Assembly: GCA_022496805.1 (NCBI GenBank)
Contig: CM040094.1
Span: 3,123,501 to 3,187,500, forward strand
DNA from: Pohlia nutans
Taxonomy: Eukaryota > Streptophyta > Bryopsida > Bryales > Mniaceae
Direction: 5' to 3'
Length of the DNA stretch: 64,000 nucleotides
The notes under the pieces were generated by a model. It was given only the letters and a program-made list of their open reading frames with translations. It did no database searches and was not told the origin of the DNA. A program made the translations under genes and the position numbers. Each line of letters opens with the position of its first letter. The first letter of the stretch is position 1. Of this stretch, positions 23,101-33,410 are shown piece after piece.

Positions 23101-24157
23101 ATCATTTTAAACCTTTTTTTCTCTACTACAAGATCAAACTGAAGTCATTTTCACACAAACAGATGCTTTCCTACACTACAGAAAATACGCTAAAACCAGA
23201 ACAACAAAAAGCATAACTCAGTACGCAATAATAATTTACCTTGTCTTCCACAACACTAACGGTATTTATAACATCTTCTCTCCCATCTATGTTCCTGCAG
23301 CAACACCCACGCCATTTTCACCTTTCACATCCAAAACCCTAAGAAAAATCTCTACTACACTGAATCCGTTATCCCATTCCATCAATAGGCTTTTTGTGCA
23401 AAACAAGAATTTACACTTTTCAAAAGCCACATGCAAGTTCCAAAAGCAACGCCATCTATGTTCCCGCAGCAACACCGAATATTGATTTCGTTTCACATCC
23501 AAAACCCTAAAAAAAAAACCTCTACTACACTGAATCCGTTATCCCATTCCATCAATAGGCTTTTTGTGCAAAACAAGAATTTACACTTTCAAAAGCTACA
23601 TGCAAGTTTAAAAACGTGAAAAAAGAAACGCCATCTATCAACACCGAATATTCACGTTTCACATCCAAAACCCTAAAAAAAATAAAAAATCTACTGCACT
23701 GAATCCGGTAGTTATCCCATTCTATCAATACGGTTTTCCAGCAAAACAAGAATTTAAAACGTGAAAAAAGGAACGCATAATTTTTTTTTCTCCAAAAAAA
23801 GGGAAAACGGCTTACCCTCCAGATTTGTGTTTATGGAGCACCAAAACAGACAACATCCAAAACCCTAAAAAAAAAGACTCTACTACACTGAATCCGGTAG
23901 TTATCCCATTCTATCAATACGGTTTTCCAGCAAAAGAAGAATTTACACTTTGAAAAAAGGAACGTATAAATCTTTTTTCTCAAAAAAAAAAGGAAAATGG
24001 CTTACCCTCCGGATTTGTGTCTATGGAGCACCAAAACGGACAACATCAAGAGGATGACGATGGCGCCTACGCCCACGACCGTGAAGGGGCTCAACTTCGC
24101 GGGACCTTTTTTTTTCTTGCTGTGCTGCAGCAACGCAGCCGGCTTCATCCGCCCCAT
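20175..24157 (-). CDS. Membrane-anchored cyclophilin (peptidyl-prolyl isomerase)
   Basis: Seven exons on the minus strand close in frame with GT-AG introns: 24157-24006, 23294-23240, 22697-22629, 22233-22148, 21998-21861, 21260-21107 and 20261-20175, giving 246 residues. The N-terminus [19 protein letters not shown] precedes one membrane span (about residues 24-44), so it is probably a signal-anchored protein of the secretory pathway; this head resembles that of plant CYP21-4. The cyclophilin domain starts near residue 93 with [20 protein letters not shown] and keeps [15 protein letters not shown] (catalytic Arg, Phe, Met, Gln), [12 protein letters not shown] and SQFFITT. The body is closer to the CYP71/PPWD1 type than to typical CYP21-4 as I recall it. 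The usual active-site Trp is replaced by His ([12 protein letters not shown]) and the usual MANAGPNTNGSQ reads [13 protein letters not shown]. Introns 1, 2, 5 and 6 hold tandem repeats or MITEs. Confidence 0.92.
20395..20860. mobile_element. Stowaway-type MITE, 466 bp, in cyclophilin intron 6
   Basis: Left CTGCCTCTGTTTCATAATAA and inverted right CTCCCTCCGCTTTATAATAA continue into shared GAGTCCA and GGCATG blocks. TA lies on both sides (20393-20394, 20861-20862). The interior is also self-complementary (for example the pieces around 20530-20570 and 20697-20745), so the whole element can fold into one hairpin. Confidence 0.88.
21373..21586. mobile_element. Truncated family A element in cyclophilin intron 5
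   Basis: It starts with TTAA (21369-21372) then CCCCGAAAGGACCAAG. Its right end stops at CCTTGGTCCT where the next element's TTAA begins, so the expected AGGGG is missing. The neighbour at 21591 probably inserted in or recombined with this end. Confidence 0.55.
21591..21822 (-). mobile_element. TTAA-flanked element, family A 231 bp subtype
   Basis: Termini CCCCTAAAGCACCATAAGGC and inverted CCCCTAAAGGACCAAGGATT are flanked by TTAA (21587-21590, 21823-21826). It is the inverse-orientation relative of 22773-23003. It lies in cyclophilin intron 5. Confidence 0.85.
22773..23003 (+). mobile_element. TTAA-flanked element, family A 231 bp subtype
   Basis: Left CCCCTAAAGGACCAAGGATT and inverted right CCCCTAAAGGTCCATAAGGC are flanked by TTAA (22769-22772, 23004-23007). 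It lies in cyclophilin intron 2. A decayed relative without clear ends occupies about 22270-22445 in intron 3. Confidence 0.88.
23284..24060. repeat. Tandem duplications that built cyclophilin intron 1
   Basis: A unit marked by CCAAAACCCTAA followed by an ACTGAATCCG-TTATCCCATT block recurs at 23331, 23499, 23665 and 23857 (spacing 168, 166 and 192). Copies of the gene's own exon borders are caught inside: 23811-23858 repeats the exon 1 end with its donor (real one at 24001-24048), and 23452-23476 repeats the exon 2 start, but with its acceptor AG changed to GG. Confidence 0.8.
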
Positions 24158-24533
24158 CTCGAAAAACCAAACAAAATGAATCAACAAAATGAATCGACTT
24201 AACGGGATATTGGTGGGATTTTCTTCTTCTTCCCCCTCTAAACCCTAAGCCTCCTCCAAACCCCTGGATTCAAAAGGTTGGTAGCGAGGAGCGTAACCTA
24301 CTACACAAGAGGGATCGCTGGAACGAGAAAGATTCAAGTAGATCGAAATTTTTTGAGGCTGGGATCGATCAAAAGGTTGAACAAGAGCGAGGACACTACC
24401 GAGGAACGGGGGCTTTCTGATACTAGGGCAGTTGATACCCGTTCTCGGTTTCGCCTACGGGTATCAATCTGCTCTCTTCTCGTGCTTATTGGGTTTTCTG
24501 ATACTAGGGCAGTTGATACCCGTTCTCGGCTTC
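24158..24533. promoter_or_regulatory. 5' flank and probable 5' UTR/promoter of the cyclophilin gene
   Basis: This stretch lies directly upstream of the minus-strand start codon and is less AT-rich than its surroundings. A 35 bp block starting TTTCTGATACTAGGGCAGTT occurs at about 24415 and 24494, and between the two copies an inverted pair ACGGGTATCA / TGATACCCGT could form a stem. I could not place a TATA box with confidence. Confidence 0.4.
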
Positions 24534-24718
24534 ACCAAGTTCGATAGATAGATAGATAGATAGAAACACCGACCCTAATGCAAGGCCAATACCAAGTTCG
24601 ATTAGATAGACAGAAACTCCGGTCCTCTAATGAAGTTGGTGTGAATAGACTGTATGTTCGTAATGTCAATGACTCAGTGCCCACTAGACAAAGGGCCATT
24701 GGGACAAACCAAGTTTGA
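24534..24718 (-). mobile_element. Two 5'-truncated SINE tails at one target site
   Basis: Reverse-orientation tails of the SINE at 9634-10001 occupy 24545-24590 and 24602-24707. The target ACCAAGTTCGA is present three times: 24534-24544, 24591-24601 and, with one change, 24708-24718. The second piece includes the conserved GTAATGTCAATGAC and GGGCCATTGGGACAA blocks. Confidence 0.75.
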
Positions 24719-25565
24719 CTTCGTGAAGCACTCGTTCTTGAACCCTATCTCAAAGTTCCCCGTTTTTCATCCCGAAGTAGCCAAGAGACCATTTTTTGGT
24801 CGCTGCTCACTTTTCTTGAGTTTTCCAGTCCTACAAAAAAAAAAAAAAAATCAAAAACAAAATTAGATGTCTTAGGTAAACGAGTCTTCTTTGAAATAAT
24901 TGGAATTTTGATCATACGATCAAAACTCCACTTAGGGGAAATTGAAACATTGTATTGTTGAAATGAGTTTCAACACTTTAGGTAGGCGTTGCCAAAAAAC
25001 CTAAGCCAATGAGATTTGTTCAGCACCCCGAAAGAACTTTTGTTCAACTCACACGAGTTGCATGCCATGAGCTATAAACTCTTGTAATTGGACAAGGGTT
25101 AAAAGAATAATCCGATATGACCAAAATCTCATTGTTTCCGTTTTGCCCCCACCCATTCAAAATCTTAGGACTAATGCTAATGAATTAAACATCTTGTCAA
25201 ATTGCCCCATCCAAATTTTTAACCGTCTCATCTTGAATAAAGTCAAAAATGACACATCATTTCAAATTATTTTTGGTTTAGGAGACCATCTAAACCAAGG
25301 CTATCCAAATTTTTCAAGCCTATAATTTCAAAATCCCAACTTGAATTGCTTCTATCAAAATGTCCGTACAATCCTGTATTTAATAGATTTGCAGGTGGTT
25401 AATATCGCCTAGTAGAAGAACATCCTACAATTGGATTCCGAAAAAAAAAGGTTTAGAAAACAACAAAAGTGAAGAATTTATGGCAAGAAAAACGCCCTCC
25501 ACTAAAGTGTTTAGAAGGTTAATGCAAGCACTATTCATCCATTACCCCCTCCTCGAGGAATATCC
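24719..25565. other. Intergenic sequence left of the inverted repeat
   Basis: No gene or terminal repeat is recognised. Short ORFs (for example 25143-25325) show no family features. Confidence 0.45.
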
Positions 25566-27521
25566 ATTTAGATATATCCACTTTATCTTACACCTACCTA
25601 TATGACGAAGAGAATAGATTTCGATAGAAAAGAGAAAGAGTTATGGCATTAGAAGATTATTGACTCTATAGAATCTCATCTTTATAGAAAATTATCCAAT
25701 GGATCATAAAGATACATTTTTGCACGATTTGATGTTTAAAAGTTTATCATTTTATCTCAAGTACTAATTATATTAGAAAAATATGTGGAAGAATTTTTTG
25801 AATAGGAAACATAGAAGGAATTTTACACCGCTTTTTTCTTTCATTGTTATTTTGTTCTCTTCTTTGAATCTTCTTTGTCTCTAAACTTTCACATTTCTCT
25901 TTTCTTTTTTTTGTGCAAGCACTAAATTTTACATCTTAGTGTGAAACAATTATCAAAATTAGCTTGGCCCGCCGTGATTGCACAAAAAAATGTAGAAAAG
26001 TAATAGTATTTATCTTTAAACGCTATGGTGTTCCAATTGTGAACATTGAATGAAGATAAATAGAGCCTTATTCTCATGGACAATGCCTATGATTATTATC
26101 CCAAGCTTTGTGGAATAAGTTGAAGAGCTATTTATAATGTTGTACAAAGATCAAAATGTTTTGAGCAATACTTTATGTATCAATAACTACAATGTTTTTA
26201 AGCCTCAAATCTATTTTAGTGTGCGGCGTCCAAAGGTTAAATAAGAAACCAATCTAATTGTTTCTAATAGATCTTATTAAAAACTAATCTAATAATTAGG
26301 AATTGTTGGGATTCCTTGCACATACTCAAGTATCAAAGATAAAACCAAATTGATGACCTATATGAACCTAACTTTGCCTCCTCTTGAATGCACGTAAATG
26401 TTGTTTGACACATGCAACCTCATGCAAACATTCATCTTTAGGGACAGTTACACTTGTGACCAACTATGACCATGGGTCTTTAAAAATTTGTGAATGGGTC
26501 ACTCCTCCATGGGTAACTCGTTCTAATCCAAGTTTGATTTACACTATGGAAAGTGACCTTTGGTTTTAATAATTGCATTTTCATTTCTTTTGGTCGCGGC
26601 TCGTGACCATGAAGTGTGACCATCGGGGTTTTTTTTTTTTTTTTTTGCATTTTCCTTAGTCACGGCTCTTTATCACAAGTATAAACCATCCCCTAATTGT
26701 TTCATCAATAACAAAATCACTTGGCATTGCATTAAAATGCAATTAACATCAAGGTTGTATTGGAGTAGGTTTTGTACTCAAGCTTAGGCCATTATCATTG
26801 CACAACAATATACAAAGTCTATGTAAAAATGTATATGAATGCCACAAATGGGACATTTCTTCTTATTTTCCAAAATGACATTGAAATGTCTTTCCAATGC
26901 AATGTCTAAGTTGCGGCTCTATCCACTTGAATCCGTGTGCATGCTAATTAGAATAAATAAGTTATATAATTGCAACAATATGTCAATGAACAATTCTAAA
27001 TTACCAAGCAACATGAAAGTACAACCTTGTTATGATAAATTACTTGCCACGTACTCCAAGGGATGTTATTTTACCATGAAGTGCAAAGGATGTTATTTTA
27101 ACATGAAGACTTCATTTCATTGCCATGTTGATAAACCAAACAATATTGGTTGGATCATGTTCAATAATGTTCTCTCAAAAGAAAAAGACACAACCATGAT
27201 CTCTCTTGAGGGTATGAGAGATTTAACATTAACAAACTAGAAATAAAGCTCAAAAGATTTCCATTCTTTTATTTTCCCAACATCATATACAACAAGATGT
27301 TCACACTCATAAAATCCGACTAAATCTTATAACTCTACGACAACAACTACATCGTCTGATAGAAGAGTCATTAAAATAAGTAGACGCTCGGTCAATTATG
27401 ATGCGGAATCCGATCAAGTCTTGGTTGGTGGTCCCCAAAAAAACAAACAAAGAATTGGAGCATGGCTATAGACGAGCATGGTCTTGGACGACTTGACCTC
27501 TCTTTTAGACGCATCAACACT

Positions 27522-27983
27522 CTATTTTTTAGCAGGTGGCCATCCCGAGCAATCAAATCCTATCCTCTGATGCTTGAAGTCGCAAGGAGGCAAAGGGTGG
27601 GTGGGAGGATCGTAGCAATCCCACCCGGGAATGCCGCCGGGGACTTGGCTACATGGCGGCAACTCACCGAAGGCCTTGCTAGATCCCAACTGACTTGTCT
27701 CGCTTTCGACCTTTACTCCAAACGCATCGACACTCTGTTTCTTGCCAGATGGGTGAGGCGGCCATCCCGAACAATCAAATCCTATCCTCTGATGTTTGAA
27801 GTCGCAAGGAGGCAAAGGGTGGGTGGGAGGATCGTAGCAATCCCACCCAAAAATGCCACCCGGGACTTGACTACAAGGCGGCAGCTCGACTTTACCAGAT
27901 CCGATCCATCGTCCTTGCGCCCCGTGCAACAATAGAGACAACCCCAAAAGAAACCACATAAGCGTTGCTACGCGCTCCATCAT
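27522..27983 (-). CDS. Secreted cysteine-rich protein with two repeated modules (left-arm copy)
   Basis: One uninterrupted 153-codon frame. The N-terminus has a signal peptide: MMERVA, a hydrophobic core LMWFLLGLSLLL, and a likely cleavage after HGAQG. The mature part has two 44-residue modules (each from ELPPCSQVPGGI to DCSGWPP) that differ at one residue (Phe versus Pro in GGIxGWDC) and are joined by a 33-residue polar linker. Each module has four cysteines spaced C-x11-C-x10-C-x10-C, with many Pro and aromatic residues. The coding part is clearly richer in GC than its surroundings. I know no family with this pattern; apoplastic peptide, defence or signalling roles are only inference. There is no evidence of a dibasic processing site between modules other than a GKK in the linker and a C-terminal KK. 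Confidence 0.7.
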   Translation of the reverse strand: MMERVATLMWFLLGLSLLLHGAQGRWIGSGKVELPPCSQVPGGIFGWDCYDPPTHPLPPCDFKHQRIGFDCSGWPPHPSGKKQSVDAFGVKVESETSQLGSSKAFGELPPCSQVPGGIPGWDCYDPPTHPLPPCDFKHQRIGFDCSGWPPAKK

Positions 27984-28398
27984 GATTAATCTGCTATATA
28001 CATCATATGAAACACGGTTGTTAATTTGTAATCAATGAAAGCAAAGGTATCTATCGATGTCAAAAGTAACTTACATCACATTCTTCTAAATCCATAACTA
28101 AAAAGTCTCAATACAATTATGACTTATGAGTCATCAACAAACATTTACTTGCATATGTAGGTTTCTAAAGAGAAAAGAGATGGGTCTACTTTGAGGACAT
28201 GTACTAGATCAACAAAAAACGGTTCACATGATGCAAGAAAAAAAACTAGCTATCTTTAATTCAGAAACCCCTAAACTCTTACACTCCTAAACTGTGAGAG
28301 AATTCATTTGCAACGTACATGACAGATTTGACCAAGCTAGGAAATTAGTATGCATATCTATCAACGCCGCAAGGTAAAAGCAAGAAGCTTAGAGGTGC

Positions 28399-28925
28399 AT
28401 GACAATGAGAATTAACGACCGACTAAACATGCACGCAATTTTTAGCGAAGAAAAGAGCTCACAAATGCATTCAGAGAAGAGCTCACAAAAGCATTTGGAG
28501 AAGAGCTCACAAAAGCATTCAGAGAAGAACTCACAAAAGCATTCAAAGAAGAGCTCACAAAAGCATTCAGAGGAGGTCTGTAGTGTGAAAAATCCAACCT
28601 CAACACGAGAGCTCAAAGAGCTCCACAACGTCTACCCTTGGAAGTGGAAGTGTTTGCTCTCCTGACCTCAATCCCCTTTTATGTTAGGCTACGAGGGTCG
28701 CCTCGAAAGAGGAAGCCTCGAAAGAAGGGTAGCGAGAAAGAACATGAGGAAGCCTCGAAGGAAGGATCGCAAAAGAGAATAAAAGGAAGCTTCGGAGGAA
28801 GAGTCGCCAAAAGGACCAAGAGGAAGCTTCGGAGGATGAATGAACAAGAAGAAGCCTCAAAAGAAGCGTGGTTTTCATTGCTTGATCATAGCCAAGTAGG
28901 ATACCACATCCCGATGTTTTTATAA
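28399..28925 (+). repeat. 24 bp minisatellite and neighbouring purine-rich repeats (left arm)
   Basis: At about 28448-28578 a unit GAGCTCACAAAAGCATTCAG plus AGAA repeats about five and a half times. From about 28690 to 28865 short variants of GGAAGCCTCGAAAG follow. Both leave frames open on both strands (for example 28399-28665), but the products are low-complexity Ser/Lys/Gln/Glu runs, so I do not call genes. Confidence 0.8.
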
Positions 28926-30949
28926 GAGTGAGAAATAAAAATTATTGTGGCAGTAGTACCACCACAAGAAGAAGTCAAGAAGACAATTTGGTATTTTGAA
29001 ACGTTTTCATTTTAAAACACAACTATTTCAAAGGTCATTTCAATGCTTATTTCAATGTTTAATATTTCAAATATCAACTTAATCTATATTTGATGTTGCC
29101 ACGGAAAAATTGGAGTTTCCTTATTATATAAAAGTGTTTGTTCCACCACTTGTGTCTTCTCCTAATATTCTCTAGTGATTGTATCTTTCTTTGCTCGTTA
29201 GCGCATGTGTCCCTTGTTTTGCATTTTTTGCATTTTTTTTCCTTTGTTGTTTAGGCCATGTCATTTAGATAACCTTGATGTCACCGGCTCATGTCTAATG
29301 TCCACAAAATCAATCCAAACACAAGATCAAGATAGTAAGATTGTGGTGGTTTTTAAATGGTGGGCTATAGTACATGTTCTAAGATAGCACTATCACATGA
29401 TAACAGTTTCCATCCAAAATTATACTAGGTGACATATTCTTTCACTTGAAACTATATTCATAGGAATTGTGAATTAATATTTTTTAGTGAAGTTTTGGAC
29501 ATATTAAATTAATTCATATCAATTAAAAAAATGCTAAAAGAACTTTGGATTTTAGAAAAAGTGCAATTTTTTATGAACACCAACATAATCACCTTGATAA
29601 ACACCAATATGATAACCTTGATGATACACTATATTTATGTTTGAAATTATACTATGAAATTTTGAATAAAGAATGAAGAAAATCATACAAAATAGGAAAT
29701 ATGCCAAAACAAATAAAAGCAATCAATTATATTGTCAAAGTGGTAAATGTTTTGTATTCTAATACCGCCTCTTTTAGAACCATATTGACAATAAATTTGA
29801 TACTAGTGTCAAAAAATGGAAACATGAAATTAAAAATTGCATTGTCATTTTTTGATTTGAACATTCAAGATGCTAAAAATCACACATGTTATTGAAAAGA
29901 TTCAAATTATTATTATTTTTTGGCAAATGTAGAAATTACAACAACAAATAAGATAGTACGTTCAAAAGCAACAATAGCTTCACCTCCATTTGGTTTTCAT
30001 GTGTTTCATTTCTAAATAAAATCACATTCCATATTATTTTTAAATTGTGCAATTTGAGCAATGAAATTCCATTTTTATATAGTAATATAAATTCTACTAT
30101 TTGTTTTTTTGCAAGTACAAATTTCTAAATTTTATAAAATCCTAAATTTTAAATTGAAATAGATATGATTCTTGAGCTTAAATGTGAATAACATTTCTAT
30201 TGACTACAAAATGTTTATTTATTTCAACTCGTACTTTGAGGTATCTTTTTTCACATTGAGTAATGATAAAATATAACTTAAGAACCCGGGTAGGGCACTC
30301 GCAAAAATTTATTAAACCATGTGCAAAAGAATGTAGGGTATTTTTTATTCATTTGTGAGAAAATTTATACATCTCTTTGATATAATGCACGCCCTCTTCA
30401 ATATCAAAGTTGTGTGTATAGAAAAGTAAGGGTACCTAAATCCTTCATTATCTAGTCTAGTCATTAATGAATGATAGTTCTTAAAATAATAGGATTTTTT
30501 TCATTTAAAGAAAACTTGCTCTTTAGTATTTAATTTATATATATCTATACATATATATACTTTGTAAATCGGAAATTTTGCAACAATTAATAACTCATAC
30601 AACTTTCCGCTACATTAAACATAGGTATTACCCATTATTAAATAAAAACGGTATTTTTCTAAATTGTACTACAACTAGCATTCTTTATCTATCAACAATA
30701 AAGAGCAAAGACATCAAAGAATTAGCACTTAAAAGATACTATAATTTATAAATGTTAATTTATTATAAAAAAGAAAAAAGGTGAATAAGTAACAATTGTA
30801 TAAAGAAGATGTTTGCACATGGGCAAATCACATGAAACAAAAAACTTGAGGCAAGTTGTAAAAAAGGAATTTGATCTAATCAATTTTTAGTTGTTTAAGG
30901 CATGTTATTAGAAGGAAATTTGATGTAGTGGCTAATTTTTGTTGTTTAA

Positions 30950-31488
30950 CCATTAGCGCGCCGGCGTCCAGAATCTGGACGCCGGATGAATTTCAGCAGC
31001 TCGATTTCTGTAGGTACTGGATGTTTTTCATCCATTTTTTTTTTTTTTCATTCTTGTGCTAGTTGAATACCATTTGTACGGTATGGATCTTCCAAATAAG
31101 ATAATGTGAATTTTTGAAAAATTACAAAAGTGGTTAATGTCAAGTTTCAATCTTAGTTCAAAAAGAAATACCTTAAATATGATTTTCCATAGTAAGTAGA
31201 ATCAAATAATGGAAACCATACCATCTCGTAGTGCATGTCATTCTAATTTCATTACAATATTTTTAAATTTTTTTGTGTTAATTTTGGATTTTTAATTGAA
31301 TTTCAAGAGAAAACCTTACAAATTTACTTTTAAAATATTAATAATAAATATGATGAATCCAACCGTACAGATGTTATCTACACATTGACATTTACAACTT
31401 TGTTTTGTACATCAACTCCATTTTCGTTTTTCATCAACCATTTCATAACAAATCTTTGAAAACAGTGTTGAATCGGGACGTTAAAGGG
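30950..31488 (-). mobile_element. TTAA-flanked element, family B copy 2, 539 bp
   Basis: Reverse orientation: after TTAA (30946-30949) it reads CCATTAGCGCGCCGGCGTCC with the palindrome GTCCAGAATCTGGAC; the other end is GGGACGTTAAAGGG before TTAA (31489-31492). The interior matches 17971-18510 and 61294-62061 (shared TATTTGATTC, ACCATCTCGTAG-type and AACCGTACA blocks). Confidence 0.82.
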
Positions 31489-31492
31489 TTAA

Positions 31493-32344
31493 AGCATGTT
31501 TTAAGAAGGGAGCTTTATCAATTCTATTTTTAGACTTATGCAAGACTTTGGATCATGGAACTGTTTTAATTCTGTGTTTGTTTTCTAGCGATTATGAAGA
31601 ATGAGGAAGAAAAGGAGGTTCAAATAACAAGACACATAAAGGAGTTAGAAGCAGGAGTCAAAAGGGTTAACCAAAAAAAATTATCTAAATTTAGGATCAA
31701 AAAAGATGTTTGACAAAAATAACAATCTTTTGTAATCAAAACTAAATTGTGTCATGTTTCATGTTCTTCCACATACCAAAATTTGAATAAAAATTATGAT
31801 TTGATAATTTATTCATTCCTTTGGAAATTCTTTGAAATTCCCAATAATACTATTTTCTGCATTGTTTTAGGTTTTTGCAAGACTCAAAGTTAGGTAGCTT
31901 TTCTATTTTGAGGTATTGTTTACTTTTCCAGATGGCAGATGTGGAGTGTGAGGAAGATGGTGTGAGTAGGCACATACAATGTTAGAGGCACGTGCTAGGA
32001 GCTTTAAGGAAGAGGGAAACGCCACGCACATGCGCTTGTTGGAGCTCAAGGAGAAGGAAAAAGAGGAGAGGGTTGTGCGTGTTGATGATGGTTGTGTCCC
32101 TTGTAGTGCTTGCAAACACAATGAATGGCATTGGGAAGGACATCAACTTCACTCAACGCAAATGAAGAAGACTATGATGGCTTTGAGATCTACATTAGAG
32201 GATATGTTCAAAGACGTCAAGAATATTTAGTCCGATGAGGATCTTTCTATGAGAAATTTTTGCAAATTGGGAAGCTTTCAGCAGACAATTATCTATTTAT
32301 GCACTTAGCCATATAATCATGCATTTGGCCCTCAAACGCTTAAA
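31493..32344. other. Spacer sequence with a possible coding remnant
   Basis: A frame at 31979-32230 (+) reads MRLLELKEKEKEERVVRVDD and CSACKHNEWHWEGHQLH, a charged helix followed by a C/H-rich piece. It resembles the C-terminal part of transposon- or NAM-associated plant proteins only loosely, has no clear start and I cannot assign it. The rest has no recognised features. Confidence 0.35.
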
Positions 32345-32884
32345 TTTTTTTAATTCTCTAAAAACCAACAATTTTGTCTTTTTACAATCTCTTTCATTGT
32401 AAACAAACAATTCTTTTATTTTTATTTTTATTTTATCTTTTCCTTTTATCTTTTCTTTTCACTTGTTTTTACTTATCTTCTATTTTGTCTTCTTCCAGTT
32501 GTTCTTTTTGTCTTCCTTTTTTTTTTCTTCTTTTTCTTCTATTTTTTCTTCCTTCCTCTTGTGATAGCGGCAAATCCTACATCTGAACCGAAGAAAAATA
32601 AAAACAATCTTAAAATAAAAATAAAAATTAGGACTCATGAACCTTTTAAAAAAAACTAAAAAATAGGCTTCAAGTAGGAATTGAATCCTACATGGCGGAT
32701 GAAGGAGGAAACAAAATTAAAGAGTTTATTTATTTATTTTAGACTGTTGATGGTTGTTTGGTTGTTGGGTGCGCGACTACTCATCCTATCCCTCATCCTT
32801 TTCCTCTCCCTCTTTCTTCTTCTATCTCTCTATATATATGTGTATATATATATGTATATATATATATATATATGTATATATATG

Positions 32885-32921
<37 letters not shown>

Positions 32922-33410
32922 GGGAGAAGAGGAGAGAGGGAAAGAAAGAGAGAGAGGAGAGGAAGAGGGATTGGATACGTGGCACGCACCCAATGTCTTT
33001 GACGGCCCCCCCAAAAAATATAAATAAATTCTCCCTCCTCCGCTGTATAGAGTTTAGTTGGCGGCTGAACCCTAATTTTTTATTATTTATTTATTTTATA
33101 GGGTTCATGAACACTAAAAAGAAAAAATATCAAAAAACCAAAAAATCAAATAAACTAAATTCTTTAGTGTGGGTGTAGGGTTTGCGGCTGCCACAAGAGG
33201 AATGAAGAAAAAATAGAAGAAAAAGAAGAAGACAAGAAGGAAAACAAGAAGAAGACAATAAAGAAACAAGATAAAAGATAAAATAAAAGAAATGATGAAA
33301 ATAAGGATGAAAATTATATAAAAGACTTGTTTGTTTACAATGTAACTCATTGTAGAAAGATAAAATTGTTGTTTCTAGAGAAAGTTTTACACAAATTTTT
33401 TTAAACAAGA
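32345..33410. mobile_element. Foldback element of about 1.07 kb with a TA-repeat tip
   Basis: The two halves are inverted copies at moderate identity: the left TCATTGTAAACAAAC near 32394 pairs with GTTTGTTTACAATG near 33330, pyrimidine tracts at 32410-32560 pair with purine tracts at 33200-33320, and GACTCATGAACC (32632) pairs with GGGTTCATGAAC (33100). The centre is the TA microsatellite. No target duplication could be fixed. Confidence 0.65.
32826..32922. repeat. TA/TATG microsatellite
   Basis: About 95 bp of alternating TA with interspersed TATG units mark the tip of the foldback. They keep four overlapping frames open (poly Tyr-Ile), which are not genes. Confidence 0.9.

Larger units (their letters stand above)
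25566..30436 (+). repeat. Left arm of a 4.87 kb inverted repeat
   Basis: Base i pairs with base (72400 - i) of the right arm (41964-46833) over almost its full length. Every ORF longer than 60 codons that I compared is the same in both arms. Differences are few: one in the GCGGCTCGTGACC stretch near 26600, several in the outermost 100 bp. The outer limit is near 25566 (TTTAGATATATCCA), the inner limit is the GGTACC at 30431-30436. Apart from the secreted-protein gene and a minisatellite, it holds AT-rich sequence without identified genes. Confidence 0.93.

Noticed and set aside
26839..27240. A 133-codon ORF in both inverted-repeat arms as a gene
   Set aside because: Its translation is low in complexity (Asn, Lys, Met, Cys runs from AT-rich DNA), has no family features, and its preservation is explained by the near identity of the arms.
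27462..27935. A 157-codon ORF antisense to the secreted protein
   Set aside because: It is a shadow frame; the opposite strand has the signal peptide and the cysteine-patterned modules.
28448..28578. A CRISPR-like array
   Set aside because: The units are contiguous 24 bp tandem copies without spacers, in a plant genome; it is a minisatellite.
32681..33178. A 165-codon ORF with poly Tyr-Ile
   Set aside because: It is kept open by the TA microsatellite in several frames on both strands.
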